A stretch of 64,000 bases of DNA, taken from contig NZ_MBTG01000012.1 in assembly GCF_002027705.1 (NCBI RefSeq), forward strand, positions 1 to 64,000. Direction: 5' to 3'. The notes under the pieces were generated by a model that worked only from the letters and a program-made list of their open reading frames with translations, was not told where the DNA came from and did not search any database. Positions 6,403 to 15,239 of this stretch are shown here, piece by piece. Every line of letters begins with the position of its first letter. Position 1 is the first letter of the stretch. The stretch is from Paenibacillus ferrarius. Its GTDB lineage: Bacteria > Bacillota > Bacilli > Paenibacillales > NBRC-103111. Position numbers and translations under genes: made by a program.

Positions 6403-7536
6403 ATGAACATTTATCACGGCGATAATTATGACATTATGAAGAAATTGATTGATGAAGGCTATGCCGGCTGCTTTGACATGATCTATTTGGATGGGCCCTT
6501 TAACTCTGGTCGTATATTTACTAGACAAATTCGGGGAACAAACGTAGAGTTGGTCGATCCGTGGCATGAGTTAAAGAGCATGCAGCTGTATGACAAGCCT
6601 GAGCTTTATTTGGAAGATTATAAAAAAAGAATTGAGCTGGCAAGGGAGCTGCTGAACAACAGAGGTGTGCTGGTTTTGCAGATTTCCCAGAAAGAAGGAC
6701 ACTATTTGAAGGTGCTTCTCGATTCGATCTTTGGTAGAGAGCACTTTCTATGTGAAGTCATCTGGAAGATGGCAGAGAAGCCTTACCCACTTCGAGGCCA
6801 GTTCGGGCTGTCTCATGAATCGCTTTTTTTCTATGCCAAAACAGACATGGTTAAGAAGCATAATCGACTCTTATTTCCCTCCATTTGGGATGATGTTGGA
6901 TTTTACGAAGAACTGGGGGAAGAAGACACGTTATACCCTTCACAAAAGCCGCAAAAACTGATGCGTCGAATTCTGGAAGCTACAACAAAACGGGGAGATC
7001 TGATTGGTGATTTTTATTGCGGCAGCGGCAGTATGCCATTCATGGCACAAGCCTTGGGACGCAAGTGGATCGCCAGCGATACTAGTTGGCAGGCTGTTCA
7101 AGTTACCAAGGATCGACTATATGAAATTGGCGTTCGACCTCATATTTTCCGTATAAAAGCTAATATACCTGCGGATATGGAAGGCTGCTGGGAAGTCCCC
7201 TATATTAATGAGGATGGAATCCACGAATCTCAGAAAGTGAGAATTCCGTTGCCAACTCTCGTTTTTCAGGATAATAATTTTGTATTAGAGCATGAAGATT
7301 GGAGAACGTGGTGTTTGTACAACGTGCTTCATGTAACATTGCGAGAGGGTAAGCATATATTTGAATGGGATCGTATACAAGAACGGATAGATGAGCTGCT
7401 TTCGCTGCCGAAGGACACATATATCCAAGAAAGCCACCGAGGCAAAGATGGAGATATTCGCATAAATGATATTTTCGGTTGTGATTATTATTACCACAAT
7501 AGAAAGTACAAGTTTTCGGTTCCAGAAAGCATATAA
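6403..7536 (+). CDS. Orphan DNA methyltransferase (N4/N6 type, beta-like order)
   Basis: About 377 aa. Motif IV comes first: IYLDGPFNSG at residues 27-36, where most relatives have DPPF/DPPY. The SAM-binding motif I, DFYCGSGS, is near residue 203 and is followed by WIASD. This motif order is that of beta-class amino-methyltransferases such as type III Mod. The 'SQKPQKLMRRILEATT' stretch before motif I is also typical. The last ~130 residues are not recognised. No restriction subunit is next to it. ATG 6403 is preferred over the upstream GTG at 6385. Whether the Gly in motif IV leaves it active is open. Confidence 0.75.
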   Translation: MNIYHGDNYDIMKKLIDEGYAGCFDMIYLDGPFNSGRIFTRQIRGTNVELVDPWHELKSMQLYDKPELYLEDYKKRIELARELLNNRGVLVLQISQKEGHYLKVLLDSIFGREHFLCEVIWKMAEKPYPLRGQFGLSHESLFFYAKTDMVKKHNRLLFPSIWDDVGFYEELGEEDTLYPSQKPQKLMRRILEATTKRGDLIGDFYCGSGSMPFMAQALGRKWIASDTSWQAVQVTKDRLYEIGVRPHIFRIKANIPADMEGCWEVPYINEDGIHESQKVRIPLPTLVFQDNNFVLEHEDWRTWCLYNVLHVTLREGKHIFEWDRIQERIDELLSLPKDTYIQESHRGKDGDIRINDIFGCDYYYHNRKYKFSVPESI

Positions 7537-7544
7537 TTGTAGTC

Positions 7545-7598
7545 GAAGATGGGCCAATTAACTCCAGCATTCAAGCAGGAGCTAATTGGCCCATCTTC
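7545..7598. terminator. Bidirectional hairpin between convergent genes
   Basis: GAAGATGGGCCAATTA pairs perfectly with TAATTGGCCCATCTTC, extended by CTCC/GGAG after one mismatch. It separates the methyltransferase from the convergent VWA gene. T runs are modest on both sides. Confidence 0.7.
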
Positions 7599-7617
7599 TT
7601 CTTTGGGTTATGAACAG

Positions 7618-9330
7618 CTAGGATCTCTTCGCAAACACATCCAGCAGAAGCTCATCTTTTACGGGATCTTGCATATCCCAGGCGGTTGCAAATCTGACTT
7701 GATGCGAAACACCGGCAATGTCATATTTCTGAACGAGATGCTGCCTTGCTGAGCCAATGATCAGCGAATGAAGGCGCAGCTGCTTCTTCTGACCAAGTGT
7801 CGCCAGCCTCAGCTGAACCGCCTTGGTCATCTGGCCGACGCCATCGGTGACCATCACGAAGTCCGCATCATGAAATTGCGGCTGATGTTGAACGATGTCC
7901 ATGCCCCTGCTTAACGGGGCGTCGAAATTCGTGCCGCCGCCGAAGGCCAATTGAGCAAGCCCATAGAAACGCTCCCAATCGGGACGTTTATAGGAGAGTA
8001 CATGCTCAATCAGCTCGCCCTTTGCTCCAAAAAGGAGCAAAACGAAGTCACGCCGCTCAAGGAGAGCGAAGGAGGCGAAGGTCGCGGTGAACAGCTGCGC
8101 CAGCCGCAGCTTGCTGCCTCGCATTGAATGCGAGGTATCGAGCATGCAGATGACCGGACCCTTCTGCGGTTCCAAGGTGGCGCCTGTGTAGTTGTAAGTC
8201 ATGAGCTTATTTTCCATCCATTTGAAAAGAAAATAAGGCTCAAACTCTTCATCTGCGAGCAGGCTGGCTTCGCTGGGAAGCATATGCGCGATATCGCCGG
8301 ACTGACGCAGATCATCGTAGGCTTCCGGCACATAGGGCGAGCGCAGCTTCTTGCGCTCCACGCGCAGGTGATGGACATTGCGTCCGACCTCCTGCAGGAA
8401 AGACACCAGATCCTTGCTGCGCTTCAGCTTCTCGATCCACTGGACGTAATGCTCGAACGTCTGCCTTCGCAGCTTCCCGAGCTCACTGCCCCAGCGCCGG
8501 TTCGCAAGCCGTTGACTCGCCTGTACGAGCTCGTGCACATTGAAGCTGTCTACCTCCTCGAGGGACAGCGTTTCCTTCAAGGATCGACCGAGCCAGTCCC
8601 CCAGCTCGCTCTCAATCTCCTTCATGGCGGCGAGCTCGCGCGCGCTCATGCGGTTCAGCTGCCGCTCGCGGCGCTCGAGTTCCTCTTCCGCCTTGCGCAG
8701 CTTCGCTTTCAGCTTGTCGCGCTTCATGAACTCAGTGCGCATCTCGCTTTGCAGCTCCGTGATGCGCTGCTTCAGCGCACGGATCTCCTCGGCAATCAGC
8801 GGCCGAGAGTCAACGGCTTCGTGCTTGTCTTCGACAGCACGCTTGCCTTGCTGCAGCGTGTAGCCTACGAGCCGCAGCTTCTCGATTTGCTTCTCGGAGA
8901 GCCGCTCGCAGACGTTCTTTTCCTCTTGTCCGCTTTGAAGCTGCTTCCTTTCAAGACCTACACCGCTTTGCTTTTGCTCTTTCTGACGCTTGTTGACTTC
9001 CTTTTCGTAAGACTCCGTCAGCCACATAAGAGCTTTAAGCGCAGTTCTGAAGGAAGCATTCACTTGTCCGATCGTACGAGGGTGGATGGATACGTAGAAA
9101 TACTGCTTGCGCAGCGTCATAATCATCCAACGGTGAAAGGGAGTTTCCTCGATCGTTCCATCAATGTCAGGCTTTGATAGGTAAAAGCACATAAAGAAAT
9201 CAGCGAATAGTTCCAAATTGAACCACGGGGCTTGCCGGACAGCTTCACGCATCCATTCCCCCGCAACGCGTGATGAATGGACATAGCCATCGAATACGTA
9301 CCTGTCTACACGAGTGCAGCGAATGATCAT
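7618..9330 (-). CDS. VWA-domain protein, ViaA-like partner of MoxR AAA ATPase
   Basis: 570 aa. The N-terminal and central parts are helical and highly charged, with a long coiled coil around residues 175-230. The C-terminal von Willebrand A domain begins near residue 385 with the MIDAS sequence DTSHSMRGSK (DxSxS). FGGGTNFDAPL supplies the Thr and VMVTDGVG the later Asp. The gene starts 12 nt after the AAA ATPase stop, so the two form one operon. In E. coli ViaA pairs with RavA; the arrangement here is the same, but no substrate is indicated by neighbours. Confidence 0.8.
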   Translation of the reverse strand: MIIRCTRVDRYVFDGYVHSSRVAGEWMREAVRQAPWFNLELFADFFMCFYLSKPDIDGTIEETPFHRWMIMTLRKQYFYVSIHPRTIGQVNASFRTALKALMWLTESYEKEVNKRQKEQKQSGVGLERKQLQSGQEEKNVCERLSEKQIEKLRLVGYTLQQGKRAVEDKHEAVDSRPLIAEEIRALKQRITELQSEMRTEFMKRDKLKAKLRKAEEELERRERQLNRMSARELAAMKEIESELGDWLGRSLKETLSLEEVDSFNVHELVQASQRLANRRWGSELGKLRRQTFEHYVQWIEKLKRSKDLVSFLQEVGRNVHHLRVERKKLRSPYVPEAYDDLRQSGDIAHMLPSEASLLADEEFEPYFLFKWMENKLMTYNYTGATLEPQKGPVICMLDTSHSMRGSKLRLAQLFTATFASFALLERRDFVLLLFGAKGELIEHVLSYKRPDWERFYGLAQLAFGGGTNFDAPLSRGMDIVQHQPQFHDADFVMVTDGVGQMTKAVQLRLATLGQKKQLRLHSLIIGSARQHLVQKYDIAGVSHQVRFATAWDMQDPVKDELLLDVFAKRS

Positions 9331-9342
9331 AGGAGTAACCTC

Positions 9343-10644
9343 TTATAGCGTATAGTCGTAAACGATACCGGGAATTTCACGGTCGAAGAGCGTGCGGTAC
9401 AAGCCTTGAATGGTTTGCAGAATACGTTCTCCTTGAATCCGAAGGTGTGTAAATTTGACAGCATATTGATCAGGATGCTGCAGGAAAATGGACTGGGAAG
9501 CAATCCATTCGGGCAGCTTCTTCTCCTTCTCTTGCCAAGAGACGAGTCTGCCGCGCAAGCTTCTTGCTGTTTCCTCAAGCTCTAAGCGGCATTCCTCGGA
9601 GGTAGCTTTCAAACGTTCAACGGTATCTTTGTTTAGAGCGCCGCCGATCTCTTTTTTAAACTGAAAAGCATGCAGCTCGTCTTCTTTTTCCAGCCACTTT
9701 TTAACTGTCAGATTGTAGTGAAGCAGAGGCAGCTCTTGTTCCATCTCACGTTTGAGCATGTCTTGAAACAACGTATCAAAGATGCCCCTAATCTCCACCA
9801 AATCCTCAGGGAAGTCCCATAATAGGTGCGGCGTAAGCACGGTGTCCCAGACATTCACAGCACTTCGTCCGTGGATCGCCGCAGAGACTTTCCATGTATG
9901 GCCAATCTTGTGCCATCGGCGATCCGACAGCACGTATTCTTTCTCTTCCAGTGCCGTTTTTAATTGAAAAAGCATATAAATCAGAGCATCCGGCAGCTGG
10001 ATATCGGCTGTTTGCGTATGCAGCTGTTTAACCAAATCAGTCGTTAATAGCATGGGCAGCTTGGAAGTGGGCGCTTGAAACATAAGCTCAAAGCTGGATA
10101 TTTGCTTGACATATTCGACCTCAAAGCGGAACAGGAAGCGGTCGTAAAGGGCAGCTAATTGTTCGTTGTCTTCTGGAAGCTCATTGGAGGCAGCCATCAG
10201 GAACAGCAGTGGAGACGTTTGCTTCTGCCGACCATTGAAGAAGATACGTTCATTTAAGACGGATAAGAGTGAATTCAATATCGCGCTGTTCGCTTTGAAT
10301 ATTTCATCAAGGAAAGCGAAGCGAGCGCTGGGCAAGTATCCATCGGTTAGTCGAATATATTCGTCGTTTTTTAATTTTTGCAGCGAGACGGGTCCGAATA
10401 ATTCATCGGGAGTTGTAAAGCGTGTCAGCAAATAGTCGAAATAAGGCTCATTGCCAAAAAGATCTGCCGCGGCACGTGCCAATTGTGATTTGGCAGAACC
10501 GGGAGGTCCGACTAATAACAGATGTTCTCCGCTCATGATAGCCAGCAGCAAGACTCTGATAAGCTCCTCCCGTTCCATGAACCTGTTCTCGAGATGCGCC
10601 ATAGCTTCTCGTAATTTATTCTGTATAACGATGGGTTCTTTCAT
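9343..10644 (-). CDS. MoxR/RavA-type AAA+ ATPase
   Basis: 433 aa from ATG 10644. Walker A GPPGSAKS lies at residues 46-53 and Walker B FAFLDEIFK near 110. RFTTPDELFGP and a sensor region AASNELPEDNEQLAALYDRFLFR are characteristic of RavA/MoxR ATPases. A C-terminal ~150-residue helical part follows. The upstream TTG at 10671 is in frame, but AAGGGGG spaced 9 nt from ATG 10644 decides the start. Together with the VWA protein it probably acts as a chaperone-like remodelling pair. Confidence 0.85.
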   Translation of the reverse strand: MKEPIVIQNKLREAMAHLENRFMEREELIRVLLLAIMSGEHLLLVGPPGSAKSQLARAAADLFGNEPYFDYLLTRFTTPDELFGPVSLQKLKNDEYIRLTDGYLPSARFAFLDEIFKANSAILNSLLSVLNERIFFNGRQKQTSPLLFLMAASNELPEDNEQLAALYDRFLFRFEVEYVKQISSFELMFQAPTSKLPMLLTTDLVKQLHTQTADIQLPDALIYMLFQLKTALEEKEYVLSDRRWHKIGHTWKVSAAIHGRSAVNVWDTVLTPHLLWDFPEDLVEIRGIFDTLFQDMLKREMEQELPLLHYNLTVKKWLEKEDELHAFQFKKEIGGALNKDTVERLKATSEECRLELEETARSLRGRLVSWQEKEKKLPEWIASQSIFLQHPDQYAVKFTHLRIQGERILQTIQGLYRTLFDREIPGIVYDYTL

Positions 10645-10760
10645 GACTGGTGTCCCCCTTGACGTATTCAAAGCTCGTATGCTTCATTGTACCAAACTGC
10701 CGCGCAAACATCGAATATGCTACAATATGAGCTGACGAAGTAATCAAAGGAGAGATTTCC

Positions 10761-11258
10761 ATGCGGATTGGTGTTATATCGGATACCCATTTATCGGCAC
10801 ACGTTTCCAAGCTTCCTGATGCGCTTATCCTTGGCTTGCAGGGGGTTGATCTCATCATTCATGCAGGCGACTGGGTGAGCGAGCACATCGTTGATTTGGT
10901 GGAAGCGATAGCGCCGTGTGAATCTGTGGCAGGCAACAATGATGGCTCAAGTATAATCGAGCGGTTCGGATTAAGGAAAATCCTCACACTGGGAGATTAC
11001 CGAATCGGATTAATTCACGGAGATGGATTTCGGAAAACCACGGAGGAAAGAGCTCGTGAAGCATTTCAAGCCGATCGGCCGGATATCGTCATCTTCGGGC
11101 ATTCCCATATTCCCTATAAGCAAACGGTAGATGGCATTTTGATGTTCAATCCCGGTTCGCCTACGGATAAAAGAAGACAGCCCCAGTACTCCTACGGCAT
11201 CATCGAATTAGGAGAAACGATTCAAGCTGAGCATTTTTACTATGAAAGTAAGGTTTAA
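10761..11258 (+). CDS. YfcE/MJ0936-type metallophosphodiesterase
   Basis: 165 aa. Metal-binding motifs are complete: SDTHLS (D8, H10), HAGDW, GNNDG, HGD and GHSHIP. These are compact calcineurin-like phosphoesterases acting on phosphodiesters in the cytoplasm. RBS AAAGGAGAG. It is divergent from the AAA/VWA operon. The natural substrate cannot be told from sequence. Confidence 0.9.
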   Translation: MRIGVISDTHLSAHVSKLPDALILGLQGVDLIIHAGDWVSEHIVDLVEAIAPCESVAGNNDGSSIIERFGLRKILTLGDYRIGLIHGDGFRKTTEERAREAFQADRPDIVIFGHSHIPYKQTVDGILMFNPGSPTDKRRQPQYSYGIIELGETIQAEHFYYESKV

Positions 11259-11272
11259 GCAAAGCTGCTGTG

Positions 11273-11329
11273 CATGCTAGTTCTCCGAATCTATGGCTTC
11301 ATAGGATACATCCGGCTTGAACTAGCATG
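11273..11329. other. Long hairpin without T run
   Basis: CATGCTAGTTC (11273-11283) pairs perfectly with GAACTAGCATG (11319-11329). Inside is CTATG-GCTT-CATAG. It lies between convergent genes. No T run follows on either side, so this may be an RNA end structure or a remnant of a repeat. Confidence 0.4.
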
Positions 11330-11361
11330 GTAGGCACTTCAGATGCTCCCAGCATGACTCC

Positions 11362-12510
11362 CTAGCCTCGACTTTCTGTTCCCTCCTTGTTTGCTCTTCC
11401 TATCCTCAGTTTCAACAAAGCGTCGGAAGCTAGTGTGTACGTCGGCGATAACCGCAATGCGGCTTCGTAAGCTTGTGCTGCTTGCTGGCTGTTACCGAGA
11501 TTCTCTGAACATAAACCTATGTAATACCACGCATGAAAGCTGCCCGTGCCTCGCAACGTCAAGTGTTGACCCATCGTTTCCCCTAAAACAAGGCAATGTT
11601 GAAACACATCTAACGCGCCTGCATACCAGGTTTTCAAATAAAAAATAACCCCTTTGTAGAAATGAAGATCAACATAATCGGGATAGAGCGCAATGGCTTT
11701 ATCAATTCCAGGCCAAGCCCCGTCAATGCTTCCGGTGTTGAAGAGGATGGCATATTTCAATTTGTACAGAAGCGATGGCGGCATCCTGCCGCTTTGAATG
11801 AAACGTACAATGGATAAATTGACATATTCGAACGCTTTGTCATACCTGTGGACACGGTAATATTCACTAGCCATATGATACTGGGTCCAAGGATTGGATG
11901 ACTGCTCATTCGCTTCTTGCAAAAGCAGGGTCATATTGCGCTCATATTTATTTTTCTGCTGGGTAATAGAATCCATATAGCCGCGGTGCCATAGTTTCAA
12001 AGGGACATGCCCCATGATGGCGGACAGATCTTGATTCTCGTAAATTTCATCAACATTCAGTGTCTCATGAATCGGATATTTGAACTTGAGACCCCTATAG
12101 TTGCGGAAAAAACGTGGATGAGCAATATGAAATGCTTCGTCTTCATTTGGCACTTCGCCAATATAATTAATCAAATGCAGCGAAAGGATGGAAGCATGTT
12201 CCTGACGCAGCTGTGCATGCAAATCATAATCGCCTAATGGTGCTAACTCTTCATCTGCGTCCAAGTAGAGTATCCAATCCCCAGTCGCATGGGCTAATCC
12301 GTGGTTCCTCGCATCCGCAAAATGGTTATTCCACTCATAGGCAAGCACTTTAGCACCAAATGACTGGCAAATTTCAACGGTTCGGTCGGTAGAGCCGGTA
12401 TCCACAATAATCATCTCGTCAATCCAGTCCTTCACACTGTTCAAGCAGGCTGCGATTAATTCCTCTTCATCTTTCACGATCATACAAAGCGAAATTGTTG
12501 GTCGGCTCAT
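11362..12510 (-). CDS. GT2 glycosyltransferase with TPR tail
   Basis: 382 aa. The N-terminal GT-A domain opens with ISLCMIVKDEEELIAACLNSV, has IIVDTGSTDRT and the DxD-like LYLDADEEL at about 85. The C-terminal half (about 200-375) has TPR-like helical repeats such as AWYYIGLCSENLGNSQQAAQAYEAALRLSP. This two-part design is shared by spore-surface and bacteriocin S/O-glycosyltransferases (SunS-like). It is transcribed away from the forward cluster. RBS GGAGGTG. Acceptor likely protein, inferred from the adjacent collagen genes. Confidence 0.85.
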   Translation of the reverse strand: MSRPTISLCMIVKDEEELIAACLNSVKDWIDEMIIVDTGSTDRTVEICQSFGAKVLAYEWNNHFADARNHGLAHATGDWILYLDADEELAPLGDYDLHAQLRQEHASILSLHLINYIGEVPNEDEAFHIAHPRFFRNYRGLKFKYPIHETLNVDEIYENQDLSAIMGHVPLKLWHRGYMDSITQQKNKYERNMTLLLQEANEQSSNPWTQYHMASEYYRVHRYDKAFEYVNLSIVRFIQSGRMPPSLLYKLKYAILFNTGSIDGAWPGIDKAIALYPDYVDLHFYKGVIFYLKTWYAGALDVFQHCLVLGETMGQHLTLRGTGSFHAWYYIGLCSENLGNSQQAAQAYEAALRLSPTYTLASDALLKLRIGRANKEGTESRG

Positions 12511-12609
12511 TGGACGACACCTCCGGTTATCAGATGGATATGAGCTGGAGCGAATCTTATGGCCATACCTATGCGGCTTCGAGCAATAAAATGAAAGAAG
12601 GGATTCTGC

Positions 12610-13461
12610 ATGACGTCATGTCCGATCTGTGAAGAAGCGGAAAGCAAGCTGTACTATCGTTACCCGCGCTTTAATCTAATGAAGTGCAGCGGATGTGAAG
12701 TGATTTATCGGGAAAGTCTGGAAAGCGTGCAGCACGATCAACTTATCAGGGATATTTATGACGAGAATTGGGTAGCTATGCGGGATCGATATGCGGTCAA
12801 TACCCTAAGGGAGCATGCTTCTTTCAACACGATGCTATTGGATATGTTTGTCCAGAAAAAAGGAAAGCTGCTGGAGATTGGCTCAGGCACTGGTGAATTC
12901 CTGTGGCTAGCGCGTGAGGCCGGGTGGGAAGTTACGGGGGTAGAGCCATCCGCTGTAGCCTGTGAATATGCCAATCATCGGTATGGCTTAGCCCTTCATA
13001 ATGAAATATGGCATGAATCCATATTTGAGCAGGGGGAATCTTTTGATGCGATTGTGTTCTGGCATGTCCTTGAGCATATCCCGAATCCCAAATCATTCCT
13101 GAAGCAGGTGAAGCGTCTTCTTAAACCAGAGGGGCGCGTTCTGTTCAGCTTGCCGAATCTGCATTCCTTAACGAATGCGATACTGGGAACGGCTTCGCCT
13201 ATTTTAGTAGAAGAAGACCATTTGTGCCATTACGCCAAAGAACATATTGAGCAGCTCATGAGCCTCAATGGATATGACATTATTTCCTTATTTTCCCGAG
13301 AAGAGCCTTCAAGGCTTGAGCGTGACTTGCAGTTGAATCCGGCTGTTCAAGGATACCTGACGAACATGAGAGAAACCGAGAAAATTAAAATGATGATTGG
13401 CCTGCAGGCCGGCTGGCATGGTCATGAAATCTTCGGAATTGTGGGACACCGCCATGAGTAA
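12610..13461 (+). CDS. SAM-dependent methyltransferase with N-terminal zinc ribbon
   Basis: 283 aa. Cys residues 4, 7, 26 and 29 (CPIC and CSGC) form a zinc ribbon. The class I methyltransferase core has LLEIGSGTGEFLWLA near residue 85 and FDAIVFWHVLEHIPNP near 155. Proteins of this type often methylate sugars or glycan termini in polysaccharide clusters. It is the first gene of a tight run: its stop overlaps the next GT start by 8 nt. A role in capping spore-surface glycans is inferred from that context. Confidence 0.82.
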   Translation: MTSCPICEEAESKLYYRYPRFNLMKCSGCEVIYRESLESVQHDQLIRDIYDENWVAMRDRYAVNTLREHASFNTMLLDMFVQKKGKLLEIGSGTGEFLWLAREAGWEVTGVEPSAVACEYANHRYGLALHNEIWHESIFEQGESFDAIVFWHVLEHIPNPKSFLKQVKRLLKPEGRVLFSLPNLHSLTNAILGTASPILVEEDHLCHYAKEHIEQLMSLNGYDIISLFSREEPSRLERDLQLNPAVQGYLTNMRETEKIKMMIGLQAGWHGHEIFGIVGHRHE

Positions 13462-14149
13462 ATTGACGTTATCCATGATTGTCAAAAATGAAAGTCACCG
13501 GTATCTCCGCACTGCGCTGATCAAGCATCGAGACTGGATTGATGAAGCGGTCATCATAGATGACGGAAGCACCGATGACACGGTGGAGATATGTAAAGAG
13601 CTGCTAACAGGTATCCCGCTTCAACTTATCCAGAACGCGGAATCCCGTTTCTCGAATGAGGTGATTTTACGCAAGCAGCAGTGGGAGGAAACGATCAGAA
13701 CGAATCCAGAGTGGATTCTGAACTTGGATGCAGACGAAATCATGGAAGATCAGTTTGCCAAACAAGTTGCTGACTTATTATCACAGTGTGAGCAGGATGT
13801 TGTTTATTTTCGGTTGTACGATATGTGGAATGAGACCTGCTATCGAGAGGATGCCTATTGGAGCGCTCATCATACCTACCGGCCGTTCCTTCTGCGCTAT
13901 AAGCCTAATTTTCCTTATTTGTGGAAAGAGACGGCGCAGCATTGCGGAAGATTCCCGGCCACGATCAATCAGTTCAGCTACGTATGCCATCCTGCAAGAG
14001 TAAAGCACTTTGGCTGGGCGAATGCAGAGGATCGAAAGATGAAGTATGAAAGATATATGAGGCTGGATCCGAATGCCCAGTTTGGTTGGAAAGAACAATA
14101 TGAATCCATCCTGGACGATCAGCCACGTCTTATAAAATGGGAGGAATAG
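13454..14149 (+). CDS. GT2 family glycosyltransferase
   Basis: 231 aa from ATG 13454, overlapping the methyltransferase stop. GT-A features are LTLSMIVKNE at the start, VIIDDGSTDDT, and the DxD LNLDADEIM near residue 95. It has no TPR tail, unlike its neighbours. A conserved AQHCGRFPATINQ and KHFGWANAEDR region follows, as in other small GT2 enzymes that modify proteins or wall glycans. RBS signals are weak, consistent with translational coupling. Confidence 0.83.
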   Translation: MSKLTLSMIVKNESHRYLRTALIKHRDWIDEAVIIDDGSTDDTVEICKELLTGIPLQLIQNAESRFSNEVILRKQQWEETIRTNPEWILNLDADEIMEDQFAKQVADLLSQCEQDVVYFRLYDMWNETCYREDAYWSAHHTYRPFLLRYKPNFPYLWKETAQHCGRFPATINQFSYVCHPARVKHFGWANAEDRKMKYERYMRLDPNAQFGWKEQYESILDDQPRLIKWEE

Positions 14150-14153
14150 CCCG

Positions 14154-15239
14154 TTGATCACCATAAGTCTTTGTATGATTGTCAAAAACGAGGAACAGTC
14201 GCTGGCCCGCTGTCTTCAATCCGTTAAGGATATTGCAGACGAGATTATTATTGTTGACACAGGATCGACGGATCAGACTAAAGAGACCGCCGCCGCATTC
14301 ACGGATTTGATCTATGATCAGGTGTGGAACGATCATTTCGGAGATGCCCGGAATTATGCCTTTTCCAAAGCGACACAGGAGTATATCTTATGGCTGGATG
14401 CAGATGATGAGCTTGAAGAAGAGGATAGAGCGAAATTCATTGCCCTTAAGCAAACTTTAGATGCAAGCGTAGATAGCGTTATGATGCATTATCACTTGGG
14501 TTTAGATGCGGATAACAAGGTTATTACCAGCCTAAAGCGCAATCGGTTAGTTCGGCGGGCCTGCGGATTTCGCTGGGAAGGACCTGTGCATGAAGTCCTT
14601 CTTGTAAGCGGGAATATCATTCATACCGATATTGCGATTACCCATAAGAAAGATAAACCTTATACGGATCGCAATTTGCGTATATATCGGCAGCGGGAAG
14701 CAGCTGAAGAAGAATTTACACCTCGGGATTTATATTACTTCGCTAATGAACTAAGGGATCATAGCTGTGATGAGGAAGCTGTGGATTATTACGAGCGTTT
14801 TCTGCGTACGAAGCGGGGATGGAGTGAGGATTGTTTCGCAGCTTGCTTGAAAATGGGAGATTGTTACGGCAGATTGAATCAGCGAACGTTGCAGATGAGA
14901 GCTTTATTTCGAACACTCTTGTACGGAAAACCAAGAGCAGAGATGTGCTGCCGAGTAGGAGCATTATTCTTAGAAGATAATCGCGTGGAATTAGCGGCTC
15001 ACTGGTTTCACACAGCGACGACTCTGGGGGAGCCGCTTGGCTATTCAGGCGTCGTTGATCATTCCGCATGGACGTGGCTGCCGCATCTCCAGTTATGCTT
15101 ATGCTATGATCGGCTAGGCAATAAACAAAAGGCAGAGCTCCATAATGAGCTGGCAGCTGTCCACAACCCGACGCATCCCAGCATTTTGCATAACAAAGCT
15201 TATTTTGCTCAGCTGCGCCGAGAGGAGAGGTCTGTTTGA
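14154..15239 (+). CDS. GT2 glycosyltransferase with TPR-like tail
   Basis: 361 aa, TTG start at 14154 behind GGGAGG. ISLCMIVKNEEQSLARCLQSV, IIVDTGSTDQT and LWLDADDELEEED mark the GT-A domain. A helical repeat tail follows from about residue 180. It is closely similar over its whole length to the C-terminal half of the next gene (for example RNRLVRRACGFRWEGPVHE against RNRLVRRACQFEWIGAVHE), so one arose by duplication. It overlaps the next gene by the sequence TTGA. Confidence 0.87.
   Translation: MITISLCMIVKNEEQSLARCLQSVKDIADEIIIVDTGSTDQTKETAAAFTDLIYDQVWNDHFGDARNYAFSKATQEYILWLDADDELEEEDRAKFIALKQTLDASVDSVMMHYHLGLDADNKVITSLKRNRLVRRACGFRWEGPVHEVLLVSGNIIHTDIAITHKKDKPYTDRNLRIYRQREAAEEEFTPRDLYYFANELRDHSCDEEAVDYYERFLRTKRGWSEDCFAACLKMGDCYGRLNQRTLQMRALFRTLLYGKPRAEMCCRVGALFLEDNRVELAAHWFHTATTLGEPLGYSGVVDHSAWTWLPHLQLCLCYDRLGNKQKAELHNELAAVHNPTHPSILHNKAYFAQLRREERSV

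Noticed and set aside
8128..9177. 349-codon ORF opposite the VWA gene
   Set aside because: Leu/Ala/His-rich composition is the complement of the Glu/Arg/Lys-rich coiled coil on the minus strand.
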